64,000 bases of DNA from Dyella_B acidisoli. GTDB taxonomy: Bacteria > Pseudomonadota > Gammaproteobacteria > Xanthomonadales > Rhodanobacteraceae. The position numbers were made by a program, and so were the translations under genes. Positions within the stretch are counted from its first letter, which is position 1, and each line of letters opens with the position of its first letter. Of the stretch, positions 25,728 to 34,797 are shown piece by piece. The notes beneath the pieces were generated by a model, which saw only the letters and a program-made list of their open reading frames with translations, was not told the DNA's origin and did no database searches. The DNA lies in NCBI RefSeq assembly GCF_049532895.1, contig NZ_CP064031.1:2604001-2668000 (forward strand), in the 5' to 3' direction.

Positions 25728-26480
25728 ATGGCCATATCTTCCAGCCCCACTCCTTCCTCTCCCGGGCAGGCGCACATTCTGGTGGTCGATGACGACGCGG
25801 AAATCGCAAAGATCCTCAGCCGCTATTTCGGTTCGCATGGCTTCCGGGTCAGTACGTCTGGAGACGGGGCGCAGATGCGCCGCGTGATCGAGAGCGAGCC
25901 GGTCGACCTGGTGATGCTTGACCTGGGGCTGCCCGGTGAAGATGGCTTAAGCCTCACACGCCACTTGCGGGAGCACTGGCATGGCCCGGTGATCATCGTG
26001 ACTGGCCGCGGCGAATCGGTGGATCGCGTGGTGGGACTAGAGTTGGGGGCGGATGATTACGTCACCAAACCGTTCGACCTGCGCGAACTGCTGGCGCGTG
26101 TGCGCAGCGTGCTGCGCCGTGTCTCGCCAGCGCCAGCCAAGATGGCTGCATCGATAGAATCGAAACGGTTCACGTTCGACGATTACGTGCTCGATGCATC
26201 CTCGCACAGCCTGTTTGGTCCGCAGGGCGAATCCATTGCGCTGACCAGCGGCGAGTTTGCACTGCTGCGCATATTCGTGGAACACGCCAGCCAGGTGCTT
26301 ACTCGCGACCAGCTGATGACGCATATCCATGGCCGTGACGCCGGGCCGTTCGATCGCTCGATCGACGTGCAGATTGGCCGCCTGCGCCGCAAGATCGAAG
26401 CCGATCCAGCCAATCCGCAGCGCATCAAGTCGATACGCGGCGTGGGCTACTTGTTCTCGCCGAACGTGCTCCGCTTATGA
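25728..26480 (+). CDS. OmpR-family response regulator
   Basis: A 250-residue regulator: receiver domain (ILVVDDDAEIAKIL, phospho-acceptor in VMLDLGLPGEDG, K in YVTKPFDLREL) and OmpR-type winged helix (LTSGEFALLRIFVEHASQVL, RLRRKIEADP, IKSIRGVGYLF). The ATG at 25728 is selected because the residues before it are not conserved in the family. It overlaps the hybrid kinase gene by ATGA. Confidence 0.92.
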   Translation: MAISSSPTPSSPGQAHILVVDDDAEIAKILSRYFGSHGFRVSTSGDGAQMRRVIESEPVDLVMLDLGLPGEDGLSLTRHLREHWHGPVIIVTGRGESVDRVVGLELGADDYVTKPFDLRELLARVRSVLRRVSPAPAKMAASIESKRFTFDDYVLDASSHSLFGPQGESIALTSGEFALLRIFVEHASQVLTRDQLMTHIHGRDAGPFDRSIDVQIGRLRRKIEADPANPQRIKSIRGVGYLFSPNVLRL

Positions 26481-28507
26481 GCGAGGACATGTTCTCCAAG
26501 CAGGCACCCGACGCCAGCCTGTTCCGTTCGCTGTTCGAAACCGCGCCGGATGCGATGATCGTGGTGGATATACGCGGCACGATCGTGCTGGCCAATTCCC
26601 ACGCTGAGGATCTGTTCGGCTATGGCAACGGCGCACTCACCGGTATGCCAGTGGAAATGCTGCTGCCGACTGCCGTGCGGCAAGCGCATATCGCACATCG
26701 TACGCATTACATGTCCAACCCACGCGTGCGCCCGATGGGTGCAGGTTACGAACTGACCGGGGTGCGTGCCGACGGACAATCGTTTCCGGTGGAAATCGGC
26801 TTGAGCCCGGTAGAGGCATCTGTCGGCACACTCTATGCCGCGTCGATACGCGATATCTCCGAAACGCAACGCGCGCGCCAGGCCTTGGAGCGCGCACGCT
26901 TCGACGCTGCAGCGGCGCAGATCAGTCGGCGCTTGCTGGAAGCCACGCACGATGAGAAAGCCATCGGCGAGGTGCCAGACCTCATCACGGCCACACTCGG
27001 CATTCCGGCAGCCGCGATCATGCTGATCGATCCGCACAACCTCAGCATGCGCGTACCTGCATCTATTGGGCTATCAGAACAAGCGCTGTCCAGTGTGCCG
27101 GGCCATGTCGAACTGCAGGCGATGGCAAGCCATGCCGCCGGCAAAGCGGATGCACAAGACACCACGATAGCCAGCCTTCGCGATGTCTGCCCCGCCCTCG
27201 CCAACGACTTCGCCGATGCCGCCATCGTGCCACTGCTTGATCGACGCGGGCCTATGGGACTGCTGCTCGGGCTCTCGCACGAACACGGCAGCTTCGATCG
27301 CGATCGGCTGCAATTCCTGCAATCCGTGGCGAACATTTTGGCCGCGGCTATCCAGCGCGGGCGTAGCGAAGAACAATTGGCGCATGCGCAACGGCTGGAT
27401 GCGCTGGGCCAGCTCACCGGCGGCATTGCGCACGATTTCAACAATCTGCTCACCGTTATCTCGGGCAACCTGCAGCTGCTGGAAGCTGATGCGCCCGAAG
27501 ATCCCGCTACGCGCGAAACGCTGGAAAGTGCCTCGCGCGCCGTCGATCGCGGCGCCGCGCTCACACGCAAATTGCTTGCGTTCTCGCGGCGCCAACATCT
27601 GTTGCCGCGCGCCGTGCGTACCGTGCAACTGCTAGCCGATCTCAGCGACATGCTGGGCCGTACGCTCGGTGAGCGCATCACTGTAACCGCCGAATGCACC
27701 AACGATGTACCGGCTGTATACGCCGACCCAGGCGAACTCGAAGCGGCGCTGCTCAATCTTGCCTTGAATGCACGCGATGCCATGCCGCGCGGCGGCAGGC
27801 TTTCCATCACGGCCCGCGCGCACCATGTGCCAAACAGTGAGTCTGATACGCGGCTGGCACCAGGTTCATACGTGATGTTCGCCGTGACCGACACGGGTGC
27901 CGGTATGCGGCCGGAGATTCTTGCGCACGTACTGGAACCATTTTTCACCACCAAAGGCCCCGGCAAAGGCAGCGGCTTGGGTCTTAGCATGGTGTACGGC
28001 TTCGTGAAGCAATCCGGCGGGCACATGAACATCGACAGCCAAGTGGACCGAGGTACGCGCGTGGAGCTGTATTTGCCGGTGGCTGTCGCTGCGTCGGACG
28101 ATGAACCGCAGACATCGTTGTCCCGCAAAGGCCACGAAACCGTGCTGGTGGTGGAGGACGAGGCAGAAGTGCGGCGTGTTGCCATGGCCTTTTTGCGCAC
28201 GCTCGGCTATGTGCCGTACGAAGCTGCCGACGCGGCAACTGCACTGGAACTGCTATCGACGCAGACGAACATCGATCTGCTCTTCACTGACGTCGTACTA
28301 GGCGGCGATATGACCGGCTTCGAGCTGGCCGCGAAGGCACGCGAACAACATCCGCATCTGCCGGTGCTATTCACATCCGGCTATGAATATGCCTCGCTGG
28401 ATATCGATCCGCATGCCTTCGGCAAATTCGAACTGCTGCGCAAACCGTATCGGCGAGAGCAGTTGGGCGGGGCAATACGCAGGGTGCTGGATCGGGAAGG
28501 TACGTAA
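26477..28507 (+). CDS. soluble hybrid sensor histidine kinase (PAS-GAF-HisKA-HATPase-REC)
   Basis: A 676-residue cytoplasmic kinase without membrane helices. Domains in order: PAS (about 12-130, FETAPDAMIVVDIRGTIVLAN), GAF (about 150-290), HisKA with GGIAHDFNNLLTVISGNL (H near 316), HATPase (NLALNARDAMPRGG, DTGAGM, GSGLGLSMVYG) and a C-terminal receiver (VLVVEDEAEVRRVA, D in LLFTDVVLGG). PAS and GAF suggest sensing of an intracellular signal such as redox or oxygen, matching the neighbouring stress genes. It is translationally coupled to the regulator before it. An insertion sequence begins five bases after its stop. Confidence 0.93.
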   Translation: MSEDMFSKQAPDASLFRSLFETAPDAMIVVDIRGTIVLANSHAEDLFGYGNGALTGMPVEMLLPTAVRQAHIAHRTHYMSNPRVRPMGAGYELTGVRADGQSFPVEIGLSPVEASVGTLYAASIRDISETQRARQALERARFDAAAAQISRRLLEATHDEKAIGEVPDLITATLGIPAAAIMLIDPHNLSMRVPASIGLSEQALSSVPGHVELQAMASHAAGKADAQDTTIASLRDVCPALANDFADAAIVPLLDRRGPMGLLLGLSHEHGSFDRDRLQFLQSVANILAAAIQRGRSEEQLAHAQRLDALGQLTGGIAHDFNNLLTVISGNLQLLEADAPEDPATRETLESASRAVDRGAALTRKLLAFSRRQHLLPRAVRTVQLLADLSDMLGRTLGERITVTAECTNDVPAVYADPGELEAALLNLALNARDAMPRGGRLSITARAHHVPNSESDTRLAPGSYVMFAVTDTGAGMRPEILAHVLEPFFTTKGPGKGSGLGLSMVYGFVKQSGGHMNIDSQVDRGTRVELYLPVAVAASDDEPQTSLSRKGHETVLVVEDEAEVRRVAMAFLRTLGYVPYEAADAATALELLSTQTNIDLLFTDVVLGGDMTGFELAAKAREQHPHLPVLFTSGYEYASLDIDPHAFGKFELLRKPYRREQLGGAIRRVLDREGT

Positions 28508-28608
28508 CGCGTAATTACATGGACTCGCCCCCGCGCTAAATAAGGCCTCATGGGCCAGCGGTGGAGAGTAAAACTATCCACCGTTCTGTAACGAGCGAGG
28601 GCGAGTCC

Positions 28609-29661
28609 ATGAAACAGCGTACTCCCAATGAAGCGGCTGAGTTGGCCATCGATCTGGCCAAGCATGTGTTCGAAGTTGTGGCGGCCGATCGGTTCGGACA
28701 AGAGTGCTGGCACCGGCGCATTGGTTCGCGCAAAGCCTTTGAAAGCTTCCTTGATCGACTGAATGCGCCGATGTGCGTGGGCATGGAAACCGGCCCAGGT
28801 GCCCAAGCGTGGGCCCGTCGTTTGCTGGCGCGTGGCATCCGCGTGAAGGTTCTGCCGGCCAACAGCGTGAAGGCACACGGCCATCGCATGAAGAACGACC
28901 TCAATGATGCGCGCGCCATCTTGCGTGCTATGCACGATGGCGACATTCACGCGGTGCCGGTCAAGACGGTGGAGCAGTTGGCCCTGCAAGCGCAGCACCG
29001 GGCACGTGCAGGCTGGGTGAGCCGACGCACGCGGGTGTGCAACCAGTTGCGCAGCGTGCTACTGGAGCAAGGTTGGGCGGCCGGACGCGGAGCCACCGCA
29101 CTGAACGCGCTGGCCGATCAGGTCTTGCGTGGAGCGTGCCCCGTACCGGATGCCGTGAGAGGGCTGGTCGAGGAGTGGGTGAGCGAATGGCACAGCCTGA
29201 GCGCACGTATCGACAAGGTCGCCGAATGCCTGAAGGCACGGGTTCGCAGTGATGCAACGGCTCGGCGTTTGTGCACGATTCCGGGTATCGGCCCGATCAC
29301 CGCCACCGCGATCGTTGGCAAAGGGCTCGATCCGGCCCGCTTCAAGAACAGTCGCTACTGCGCTGCCTATTTGGGTGTGGTGCCCGAGCAGCACAGCACC
29401 GGTGGACGCACCCACCTGGGCAAGATGAGTCGACGTGGTGATGCGTATTTACGTAGCTTGTTCATGGAAGGGGCTCATTCGTTGGTGCAACACCTGCGTA
29501 AGGACGCCACCGATGCCCTCTCATGCCGCATCCGACACTGGCAAGAACGCCATGGTGCAAAAGGCGCGGCGGTGCGCGTGGCCAACCACAACGTGCGCGT
29601 GGTGTGGGCCATGCTGACCCAAGAGGGTGACTATCACACGGAGGCGGCTATGTCGTGTTGA
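28609..29661 (+). CDS. IS110-family transposase (DEDD recombinase), copy 2
   Basis: Protein identical to that of copy 1 (16626-17678): DEDD domain at the N-terminus (LAIDLAKHVFEV, NDLNDARAI), transposase_20 domain at the C-terminus (TIPGIGPITATAIVG). Identity over the full length shows recent transposition or ongoing gene conversion. Same orientation as copy 1, so recombination between them could delete 16.5-29.9 kb, including the conservon-like operon. Confidence 0.95.
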   Translation: MKQRTPNEAAELAIDLAKHVFEVVAADRFGQECWHRRIGSRKAFESFLDRLNAPMCVGMETGPGAQAWARRLLARGIRVKVLPANSVKAHGHRMKNDLNDARAILRAMHDGDIHAVPVKTVEQLALQAQHRARAGWVSRRTRVCNQLRSVLLEQGWAAGRGATALNALADQVLRGACPVPDAVRGLVEEWVSEWHSLSARIDKVAECLKARVRSDATARRLCTIPGIGPITATAIVGKGLDPARFKNSRYCAAYLGVVPEQHSTGGRTHLGKMSRRGDAYLRSLFMEGAHSLVQHLRKDATDALSCRIRHWQERHGAKGAAVRVANHNVRVVWAMLTQEGDYHTEAAMSC

Positions 29662-29883
29662 CGCTTTTCCCCGAGCGAATCGCTCAACCGCTGCTGGATA
29701 TCTTCGAACCCAGGTCAGACCGTCGCGCAGACAAGCCTACCAGCCTACCGGCCCTTGAGGTCTTCACGTAATCGGCCTAGCGCGAGCTCACACGATGATG
29801 GCCCGTGGCACACCTTGCCACCTTGGTGAGGCCTCATACATAGATGCAGCCGGCATTCGGGGATGAAAAAAGCGGTTGACGAA
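29662..29883 (+). ncRNA. candidate bridge/seek RNA in IS right end, copy 2
   Basis: Same non-coding segment as in copy 1. The guide candidate CAGCCTAC lies at 29741-29748 and CATACATAG at 29835-29843. RNA ends not determined. Confidence 0.5.
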
Positions 29884-29900
29884 GGGGGCGAGTCCATACA

Positions 29901-29972
29901 TAGGCTGGGATGCAATCCCAGCATAACATTGTAGGCATGCATGATAATGCTGGGATTGTCATCCCAGCCTAC
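29901..29972. repeat. REP double-hairpin element, copy 4 (IS target)
   Basis: Left arm TAGGCTGGGATGCAATCCCAGC as in copy 3, a different spacer, right arm mirrored with ATCCCAGCCTAC. The insertion sequence ends at the base before it. Confidence 0.85.
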
Positions 29973-29981
29973 GAACGTCCA

Positions 29982-30710
29982 TCAATTCACTGCTACACCT
30001 GCCATCGAGCGCAATCCATCGACGTCCAATACCCGCACCTCGCGACGTTGCACGTTGATGTAGTTGAGATCGTCCAGACGCGACAGCGCACGGCTCACCG
30101 TCTCATGCTTCAATGCAAGAAAGCTGGCCATGTCGATACGGCTCATACGCAGAATGAAGTGCCTGGCGCTGTAACCCAGCCGAGCGTAGCGTGCGGCTAC
30201 TTCGAGCAGAAAGGCTGCGACGCGACGCTCTGCCGCAAGCGTGCCGAACATCAACATCCATGAGCGGCCGTTGCGAACTTCGGCAGCGAGCGCTTCAGTG
30301 ATGCGAGCCTGCACGTCAGGCACGTGCAGACAGGCGCGTAACACAGCAGGATAAGGCAGCTCCCAAGCTTCGCTGTCCTCCAGCGCAATGACGTCGCAGG
30401 AATAGGTCTTTAGGCCGATCGATTCCACGCCGATCAGATCACCACGCATGCGAAAGCCCGTAACCTGTTCACGTCCATCCTCGGCCAGCTCGCAGGTTTT
30501 ATAGGAGCCGGCGTGCACCAGATAGATCGCCTGAAATGGCTGCCCGGCGTGGTAAATGCCCTGCCCCGCAGCGTGCTTGCAACGGTGCATCGGCACGTGC
30601 TGGCGAAGCATCTCAAGGTCCATACCGATGCCACCGTCGTTCGCCAATGCAAGCAGCGCATAAGGTTTACCGGCAGGCATTTCAACGGCGGCGGATACTA
30701 GCGCGGTCAT
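29982..30710 (-). CDS. Crp/Fnr-family transcriptional regulator
   Basis: A 242-residue regulator: cyclic-nucleotide-type sensor domain (IYHAGQPFQAIYLVHAGSYKT, REQVTGFRMRGDLIGVESIG), dimer helix and winged helix with MASFLALKHETVSRALSRL. The recognition helix has E-x-x-S-R, the signature of proteins that read TTGAT-type half-sites; FNR-like boxes occur at 25002 and 30856. The sensor domain lacks the N-terminal cysteine cluster of FNR, so it may resemble FixK/DNR rather than an iron-sulfur oxygen sensor. The ATG at 30710 is chosen as the residues before it are not conserved. Divergent from the GNAT gene. Confidence 0.9.
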   Translation of the reverse strand: MTALVSAAVEMPAGKPYALLALANDGGIGMDLEMLRQHVPMHRCKHAAGQGIYHAGQPFQAIYLVHAGSYKTCELAEDGREQVTGFRMRGDLIGVESIGLKTYSCDVIALEDSEAWELPYPAVLRACLHVPDVQARITEALAAEVRNGRSWMLMFGTLAAERRVAAFLLEVAARYARLGYSARHFILRMSRIDMASFLALKHETVSRALSRLDDLNYINVQRREVRVLDVDGLRSMAGVAVN

Positions 30711-30855
30711 GACGATGTCCCCAAGGCAGTCTCTGGTCGCTGTAGAGCTCACTCTAGACTCAGCCAGTAGCGCCAAGAGTTCCGACTGGCAACGGTTTGT
30801 AACGGTTTGTAACAACGCCGCTCGCCGAAGATGCAGACAGCAACCTTCACTGCAC

Positions 30856-30869
30856 TTGACCGCGATCAA
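30856..30869. promoter_or_regulatory. FNR/ANR-type palindrome TTGAC-N4-ATCAA
   Basis: TTGACCGCGATCAA lies between the divergent regulator gene (30710, minus) and GNAT gene (30940, plus). If it works as a class II activator site, the plus-strand start would be near 30904 with a weak -10 box in CTAAATAG (30891-30898). Confidence 0.6.
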
Positions 30870-30939
30870 GCGCATGTCATCTGCTGCGCGCTAAATAGTT
30901 CATGCGTCCATTGGACATGACTACCGCGAGGTCTTCGCC

Positions 30940-31509
30940 ATGGCTCCCGACACGAAGCAACCGTTTGCCGAAAGCTCCACGCCACTTGCCGCACTGGAAG
31001 GTGACCACTGGATCGAATCGCTGCGTGACGGAACGCGGGTACTCGTTCGCCCGCTGCGCAAAGCCGATCGACCGCTGGAGGAAGCATTCATCCGCAATCT
31101 CTCCGCCGAAGCAAGACGTTACCGTTTTCTCGGCGACTTCAAGGAACCGAGCAAAGAACTCATCGATCGACTGATGCATGTGGATTATGTACACGACATG
31201 GCTTTTGTGGCGCTTGCGCACGACGAAGGCAAGCTGAAAGAAATAGGCATCAGCCGCTATTCGGCCACGCAAGACGGCAAGCAATGCGAATGCGCCGTTA
31301 CTGTGGCCGACAACTGGCGCCACCGCGGCTTGGCTGTGCTGCTGATGCATCACCTCATCGATATGGCGCGCAAACACAAGTTTGCCCGGATGTTCTCCAT
31401 CGACGATGCCGGTAACGAACCCATGCACGAACTGGCCTCGTTTCTAGGCTTCAAGCGCGAATTTCATCCAGAAGATCCAAGGACAGTGGTCTATTCACTG
31501 GTCCTGTGA
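30940..31509 (+). CDS. GNAT-family N-acetyltransferase
   Basis: A 189-residue acetyltransferase that should use acetyl-CoA. The GNAT fold is visible from VLVRPLRKADRPLEEAFIRNLS through VAVTVADNWRHRGLAVLLMHHLI, whose RHRGLA is the CoA-phosphate binding loop (motif A, usual form RGxGxG/A). The order of the first elements resembles the catalytic domain of the protein acetyltransferase Pat. It is followed by two universal stress protein genes, which are possible substrates. An FNR-like palindrome lies 71 bases upstream. Confidence 0.88.
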   Translation: MAPDTKQPFAESSTPLAALEGDHWIESLRDGTRVLVRPLRKADRPLEEAFIRNLSAEARRYRFLGDFKEPSKELIDRLMHVDYVHDMAFVALAHDEGKLKEIGISRYSATQDGKQCECAVTVADNWRHRGLAVLLMHHLIDMARKHKFARMFSIDDAGNEPMHELASFLGFKREFHPEDPRTVVYSLVL

Positions 31510-31542
31510 TCGATATGGCATCGACTTGCGGAAGATCCACTC

Positions 31543-32415
31543 ATGCTTGCTCAAGAATCCAAAGGCACCATCAACCCCACCTCACCCTTGGCGTTGCGAT
31601 TCCACGATGTGCTCGCACTGGCAACCTCCACCGGACCGTGGAGCCCTGCGCTGTTGGCTGCCGTCGACATGGCCGCACGCTGGCACTTCAATGTGACCGC
31701 TTGCTATGTGCCGGGTGCCCTGCGCGAACAGCGTGCGTATGAATCCGAACCCACGGTAATGAGCCTGCTCACCGACGTGGAATACGAATGCCTGGACGAT
31801 GCCGTGGCGTTCCAGACCTATGCCCGCAGTCATGGTGCGCTTTATGCGTCATGGACGGTAACGCGCACGGCAATCGCACCTACGCTACGCAAGCTCGGCG
31901 CGTGGCACGATCTGGCAGTGCTGGAACGCGACATGGTGGACGAAGTGCGCATATTCGACATACTCGGGGAAGCGATGCTGAGCAGCCGCATTCCGTGCCT
32001 GGTGTTGCCGCCACAATGGAACCAGGCCGTCTCGTTCGAGCGCGTGGTGATCGGCTGGAACGGAAGCTTCGAGGCGACCCGCGCGCTGCACAGTGCCTTG
32101 CCGCTGATCAAGCTTGCCAAAGAAGTAATCCTGATCAACGGCGAAGTGCGCACGCCATACGACAACCAGATCAGCGTCGCCGAACCCGACCCCATCGTCT
32201 ACCTGATGCACCATGGCATCACTGCCAAGCCGCATTACATTCATGTGCCCGCCGACAAAGCAGGCGAAACACTTCTAGCCAAGGCACACGACGCGCACGC
32301 GGATCTTCTGGTGATGGGCGCCTACGGACACTCGCGCATTCGCGAGCGTGTGCTGGGTGGTGCAACGCGGCACGTCATGGCGCACGCCGATATACCGGTA
32401 TTCATGCAGCACTGA
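31543..32415 (+). CDS. tandem-domain universal stress protein
   Basis: A 290-residue protein with two UspA-like domains. The first (about 20-150) has weak motifs. The second (about 165-290) starts FERVVIGWNGSFEATRAL and ends with LLVMGAYGHSRIRERVLGGATRHVM, the full ATP-binding signature GxxGxxxxxxxxxGxxT-like loop. Tandem USPs of this type are common in anaerobically induced gene sets. It lies between the acetyltransferase and a single-domain USP in the same direction. Confidence 0.9.
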   Translation: MLAQESKGTINPTSPLALRFHDVLALATSTGPWSPALLAAVDMAARWHFNVTACYVPGALREQRAYESEPTVMSLLTDVEYECLDDAVAFQTYARSHGALYASWTVTRTAIAPTLRKLGAWHDLAVLERDMVDEVRIFDILGEAMLSSRIPCLVLPPQWNQAVSFERVVIGWNGSFEATRALHSALPLIKLAKEVILINGEVRTPYDNQISVAEPDPIVYLMHHGITAKPHYIHVPADKAGETLLAKAHDAHADLLVMGAYGHSRIRERVLGGATRHVMAHADIPVFMQH

Positions 32416-32442
32416 GCACGAAGTGCATCGGAGGCACCACTC

Positions 32443-32934
32443 ATGTCCATGGCAACCGTGACAAGCTGGCAAGACCAAAACGTGCTGCCGAATGCATCGT
32501 TCCAGCATTTGCTCATACCTATCGACGGATCGGATTTGTCGCTGCACGCCTTCAGCCTCGGCCTGCAACTGGCCCGCACGATCGATGCGAAAGTGCTGGC
32601 GCTGCATGTGGTGCCGCCGTTCAATTCGATCGCCTACATGACCGAAATCCTTGCTGCAGCGGAATTACGCTACAGCACCCAGGCCTTGCAAAGCGCATCA
32701 CGCTACTTGGACCAAGCCAAAGCCATGGCTATGGATGCACAAATACCCTGCGAATGCCGCTACGTTTTCGGCGATCACCCACATGAAGCCATTCTCGATG
32801 CGGTCAACGAGCACCATTGCGATCTGATCGTGATGGCCACGCATGGCTGGCACGGTCTGAACCGGCTGGTACTGGGCAGCGAGACACAAAAAGTGCTGGT
32901 GAGCAGCCGCATACCTGTACTGGTTTGCCAATAG
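32443..32934 (+). CDS. universal stress protein (UspA family)
   Basis: A 163-residue single-domain UspA protein, with the fold beginning FQHLLIPIDGSDLSLHAF and ending with DLIVMATHGWHGLNRLVLGSETQKVLVSS and a terminal PVLVCQ. It is similar to the protein at 25134-25571 over its whole length (both contain FNSIAYMTEIL / QTIAYVAEMM). An SD site GGAGG precedes the ATG. Probably cotranscribed with the tandem USP gene 27 bases upstream. Confidence 0.92.
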   Translation: MSMATVTSWQDQNVLPNASFQHLLIPIDGSDLSLHAFSLGLQLARTIDAKVLALHVVPPFNSIAYMTEILAAAELRYSTQALQSASRYLDQAKAMAMDAQIPCECRYVFGDHPHEAILDAVNEHHCDLIVMATHGWHGLNRLVLGSETQKVLVSSRIPVLVCQ

Positions 32935-32999
32935 CTCAAATGGAACGCCGATTGCAGCGACGGTGAAAGCCTCAATATCACGGCATATATTGATCAATT

Positions 33000-34385
33000 T
33001 CACCCATGCTTAGCAGGCGCCAGACTCTGCAATGCCGTCGGCAGCAACTCCGCAACGGTGGGATGAATGTGGACGGCATGCGTCACCGTGCGATAAGGCG
33101 CCTTGGCGTACATCACATCGAGCAGGCTGTGAATGGCCTCGTCGCCGTTGACGCCAAGAATGGCTGCACCGAGCAATTGCTGGCTATCCGCATCCACAAT
33201 CATCTTCATGAAACCGAGCGTCTCGCCACGTTCTATCGCGCGTCCGACGCGTGTCATGGGCCGCACGCCGATTTCCACTTTATAACCTTGCTTTAGCGCT
33301 TCTTGCTCCGTAAGCCCAATGCGTGCAAGCGGCGGATCGATAAACAGCGCATAAGCCGCAATGCGATCGGAAATCTGTCTGGATTCACTGTCCAGCACAT
33401 TGGCGGCGACGATTTCAAAATCGTTATACGAAGTATGGGTAAAGGCACCCTTGCCGTTGCAATCGCCGAGTGCCCATATGCCCTTCACATTGGTCCGACA
33501 TTGATCGTCGACCGTGATATAGCCACGTTCGTCCGTGACGACGCCCGCCTTCTCCAGCCCAAGCTCATCCGTATTGGGACGGCGGCCTACTGCCAGCAAA
33601 AGATGTGTCCCGCGCACTTCCAGCCGTGGCTTGGCGCATTTGGCTACTACATTCACGTCGCCCTCTTTGCCATGCACTTCGATGCATTCCGCCGAAAGAT
33701 GAAAGGTGATGCCTTCCCTTTGCAGGATATCGACTACTGCTGCGGAGACTTCGGGGTCCTCGCGCGGCAACAAGCGATCGCTGCGCTCGACTATCGTTAC
33801 CTCAGCGCCAAAACGCCGAAACATCTGTCCGAACTCCAGGCCGATATAGCTGCCACCAACGATCACTAGGTGCTTTGGTAACTCGCGCAACGCAAGGATG
33901 CCGGTGTTGGTCAGATAAGGGACCGTATCGATGCCAGGAAAATCGGGTATGGCGGCACGCCCACCGACATTGAGAAAAATCTCGTCGGCCTCGATAAGTT
34001 CATCGCCTACGCGCAAGCTGCGCGGCGATTCGAACACGGCGTGTCCGCGCAGCAAGGCAACGTTTTGCATGCCGGCGAGCCACTTTTCGACATTGCTGCG
34101 CGACTGCCCTGATATGCCTTGTGTCCGCGTCCAAACACGCTCCATGTCGACGCGAACATCGCCTTTGGCAAGCACACCATAGCTGTCCGCGCGACGCGCC
34201 ATCTGCGCGACATACGCGCTTGCCACCATGGCCTTGGTGGGAATGCATCCGGTATTGACGCACGTGCCGCCTACCAGTTTGCGCTCTATCACGGCAACTT
34301 TGCGACCGGATTTACCAAGGCGCTCAGCCAATGATGGACCGGCCTGCCCTGCCCCGACGACCACAGCATCGAATCGCTGACTCAT
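33000..34385 (-). CDS. FAD-dependent class I pyridine nucleotide-disulfide oxidoreductase
   Basis: A 461-residue enzyme of the mercuric reductase / dihydrolipoyl dehydrogenase group. FAD site VVVGAGQAGPSLAERLG, redox disulfide GGTCVNTGCIPTK (Cys pair C-x4-C), NAD(P)-binding GGSYIGLEFGQ, FAD site IWALGDCNGKG, and the C-terminal base motif HIHPTVAELLPT from the partner subunit. It lacks an N-terminal heavy-metal domain and the C-terminal Cys pair of MerA, so the electron acceptor is unclear. ATG after GGAGG. Convergent with the stress protein gene, with only 65 bases between. Confidence 0.9.
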   Translation of the reverse strand: MSQRFDAVVVGAGQAGPSLAERLGKSGRKVAVIERKLVGGTCVNTGCIPTKAMVASAYVAQMARRADSYGVLAKGDVRVDMERVWTRTQGISGQSRSNVEKWLAGMQNVALLRGHAVFESPRSLRVGDELIEADEIFLNVGGRAAIPDFPGIDTVPYLTNTGILALRELPKHLVIVGGSYIGLEFGQMFRRFGAEVTIVERSDRLLPREDPEVSAAVVDILQREGITFHLSAECIEVHGKEGDVNVVAKCAKPRLEVRGTHLLLAVGRRPNTDELGLEKAGVVTDERGYITVDDQCRTNVKGIWALGDCNGKGAFTHTSYNDFEIVAANVLDSESRQISDRIAAYALFIDPPLARIGLTEQEALKQGYKVEIGVRPMTRVGRAIERGETLGFMKMIVDADSQQLLGAAILGVNGDEAIHSLLDVMYAKAPYRTVTHAVHIHPTVAELLPTALQSLAPAKHG

Positions 34386-34456
34386 GACGCCTCCGCGAAG
34401 CAGGTAAATGCGGAGTGTGTCGCAGCGTAGAAGAAGAAAGCGTTAATCACCGTTCG

Positions 34457-34528
34457 TAGGTTGGGGTGCAAACCCCAACATCAGGATTTATGCATGCATG
34501 GCCATGTTGGCGTCTTCACCTAACCTAC
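34457..34528. repeat. REP double-hairpin element, copy 5
   Basis: Left arm TAGGTTGGGGTGCAAACCCC intact, right arm partly decayed (GTTGGCGTCTTCACCTAACCTAC). It fills the first part of the 412-base gap before the GH74 gene. The remaining 269 bases (34529-34797) hold the long leader and promoter of that gene; I could not identify a riboswitch or clear -10/-35 pair. Confidence 0.75.
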
Positions 34529-34797
34529 GCACCATAAATCACTCAAGCCTTCTTGCGATTTTTCTTTGTGTGCCGCACCAGATTCTTGAAAGACTGCGTG
34601 CGTCGTGGTCTTGTCCTCATGGGACAGGGCAGTCCAAAAAATTTAGGCGTACATTGCCGGCGGCATTTAACAAGCGGGTATCGAAAAAGCGATTTTCCGG
34701 GTGCGATGAAAACCGGAGCAACGCCGTCCGACGAAACGTTTGATCGCCACGGCGACGTTCTGCACTTGAGCAGTACTGCCAACCTAGAGAGGGGATA

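Larger units (their letters stand above)
28512..29900 (+). mobile_element. IS110-family (IS1111 group) insertion sequence, copy 2
   Basis: Same 1389-base element as at 16529-17917, with inverted repeats at 28519-28532 and 29884-29897. The shared sequence with copy 1 runs 28511-29924 because both flanks begin with the same REP bases. Precise removal rejoins G and TAGGCTGGG of the REP at 29901. Confidence 0.88.

Noticed and set aside
32980..33000. TTGATCAATTT considered as an FNR-type site
   Set aside because: The half-sites have no four-base spacer, and the position is between two convergent genes, where no promoter is expected.
34600..34797. Possible riboswitch in the leader of the GH74 gene
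   Set aside because: The leader is long but I could not match it to a known riboswitch consensus, and no stable paired core was evident by eye.
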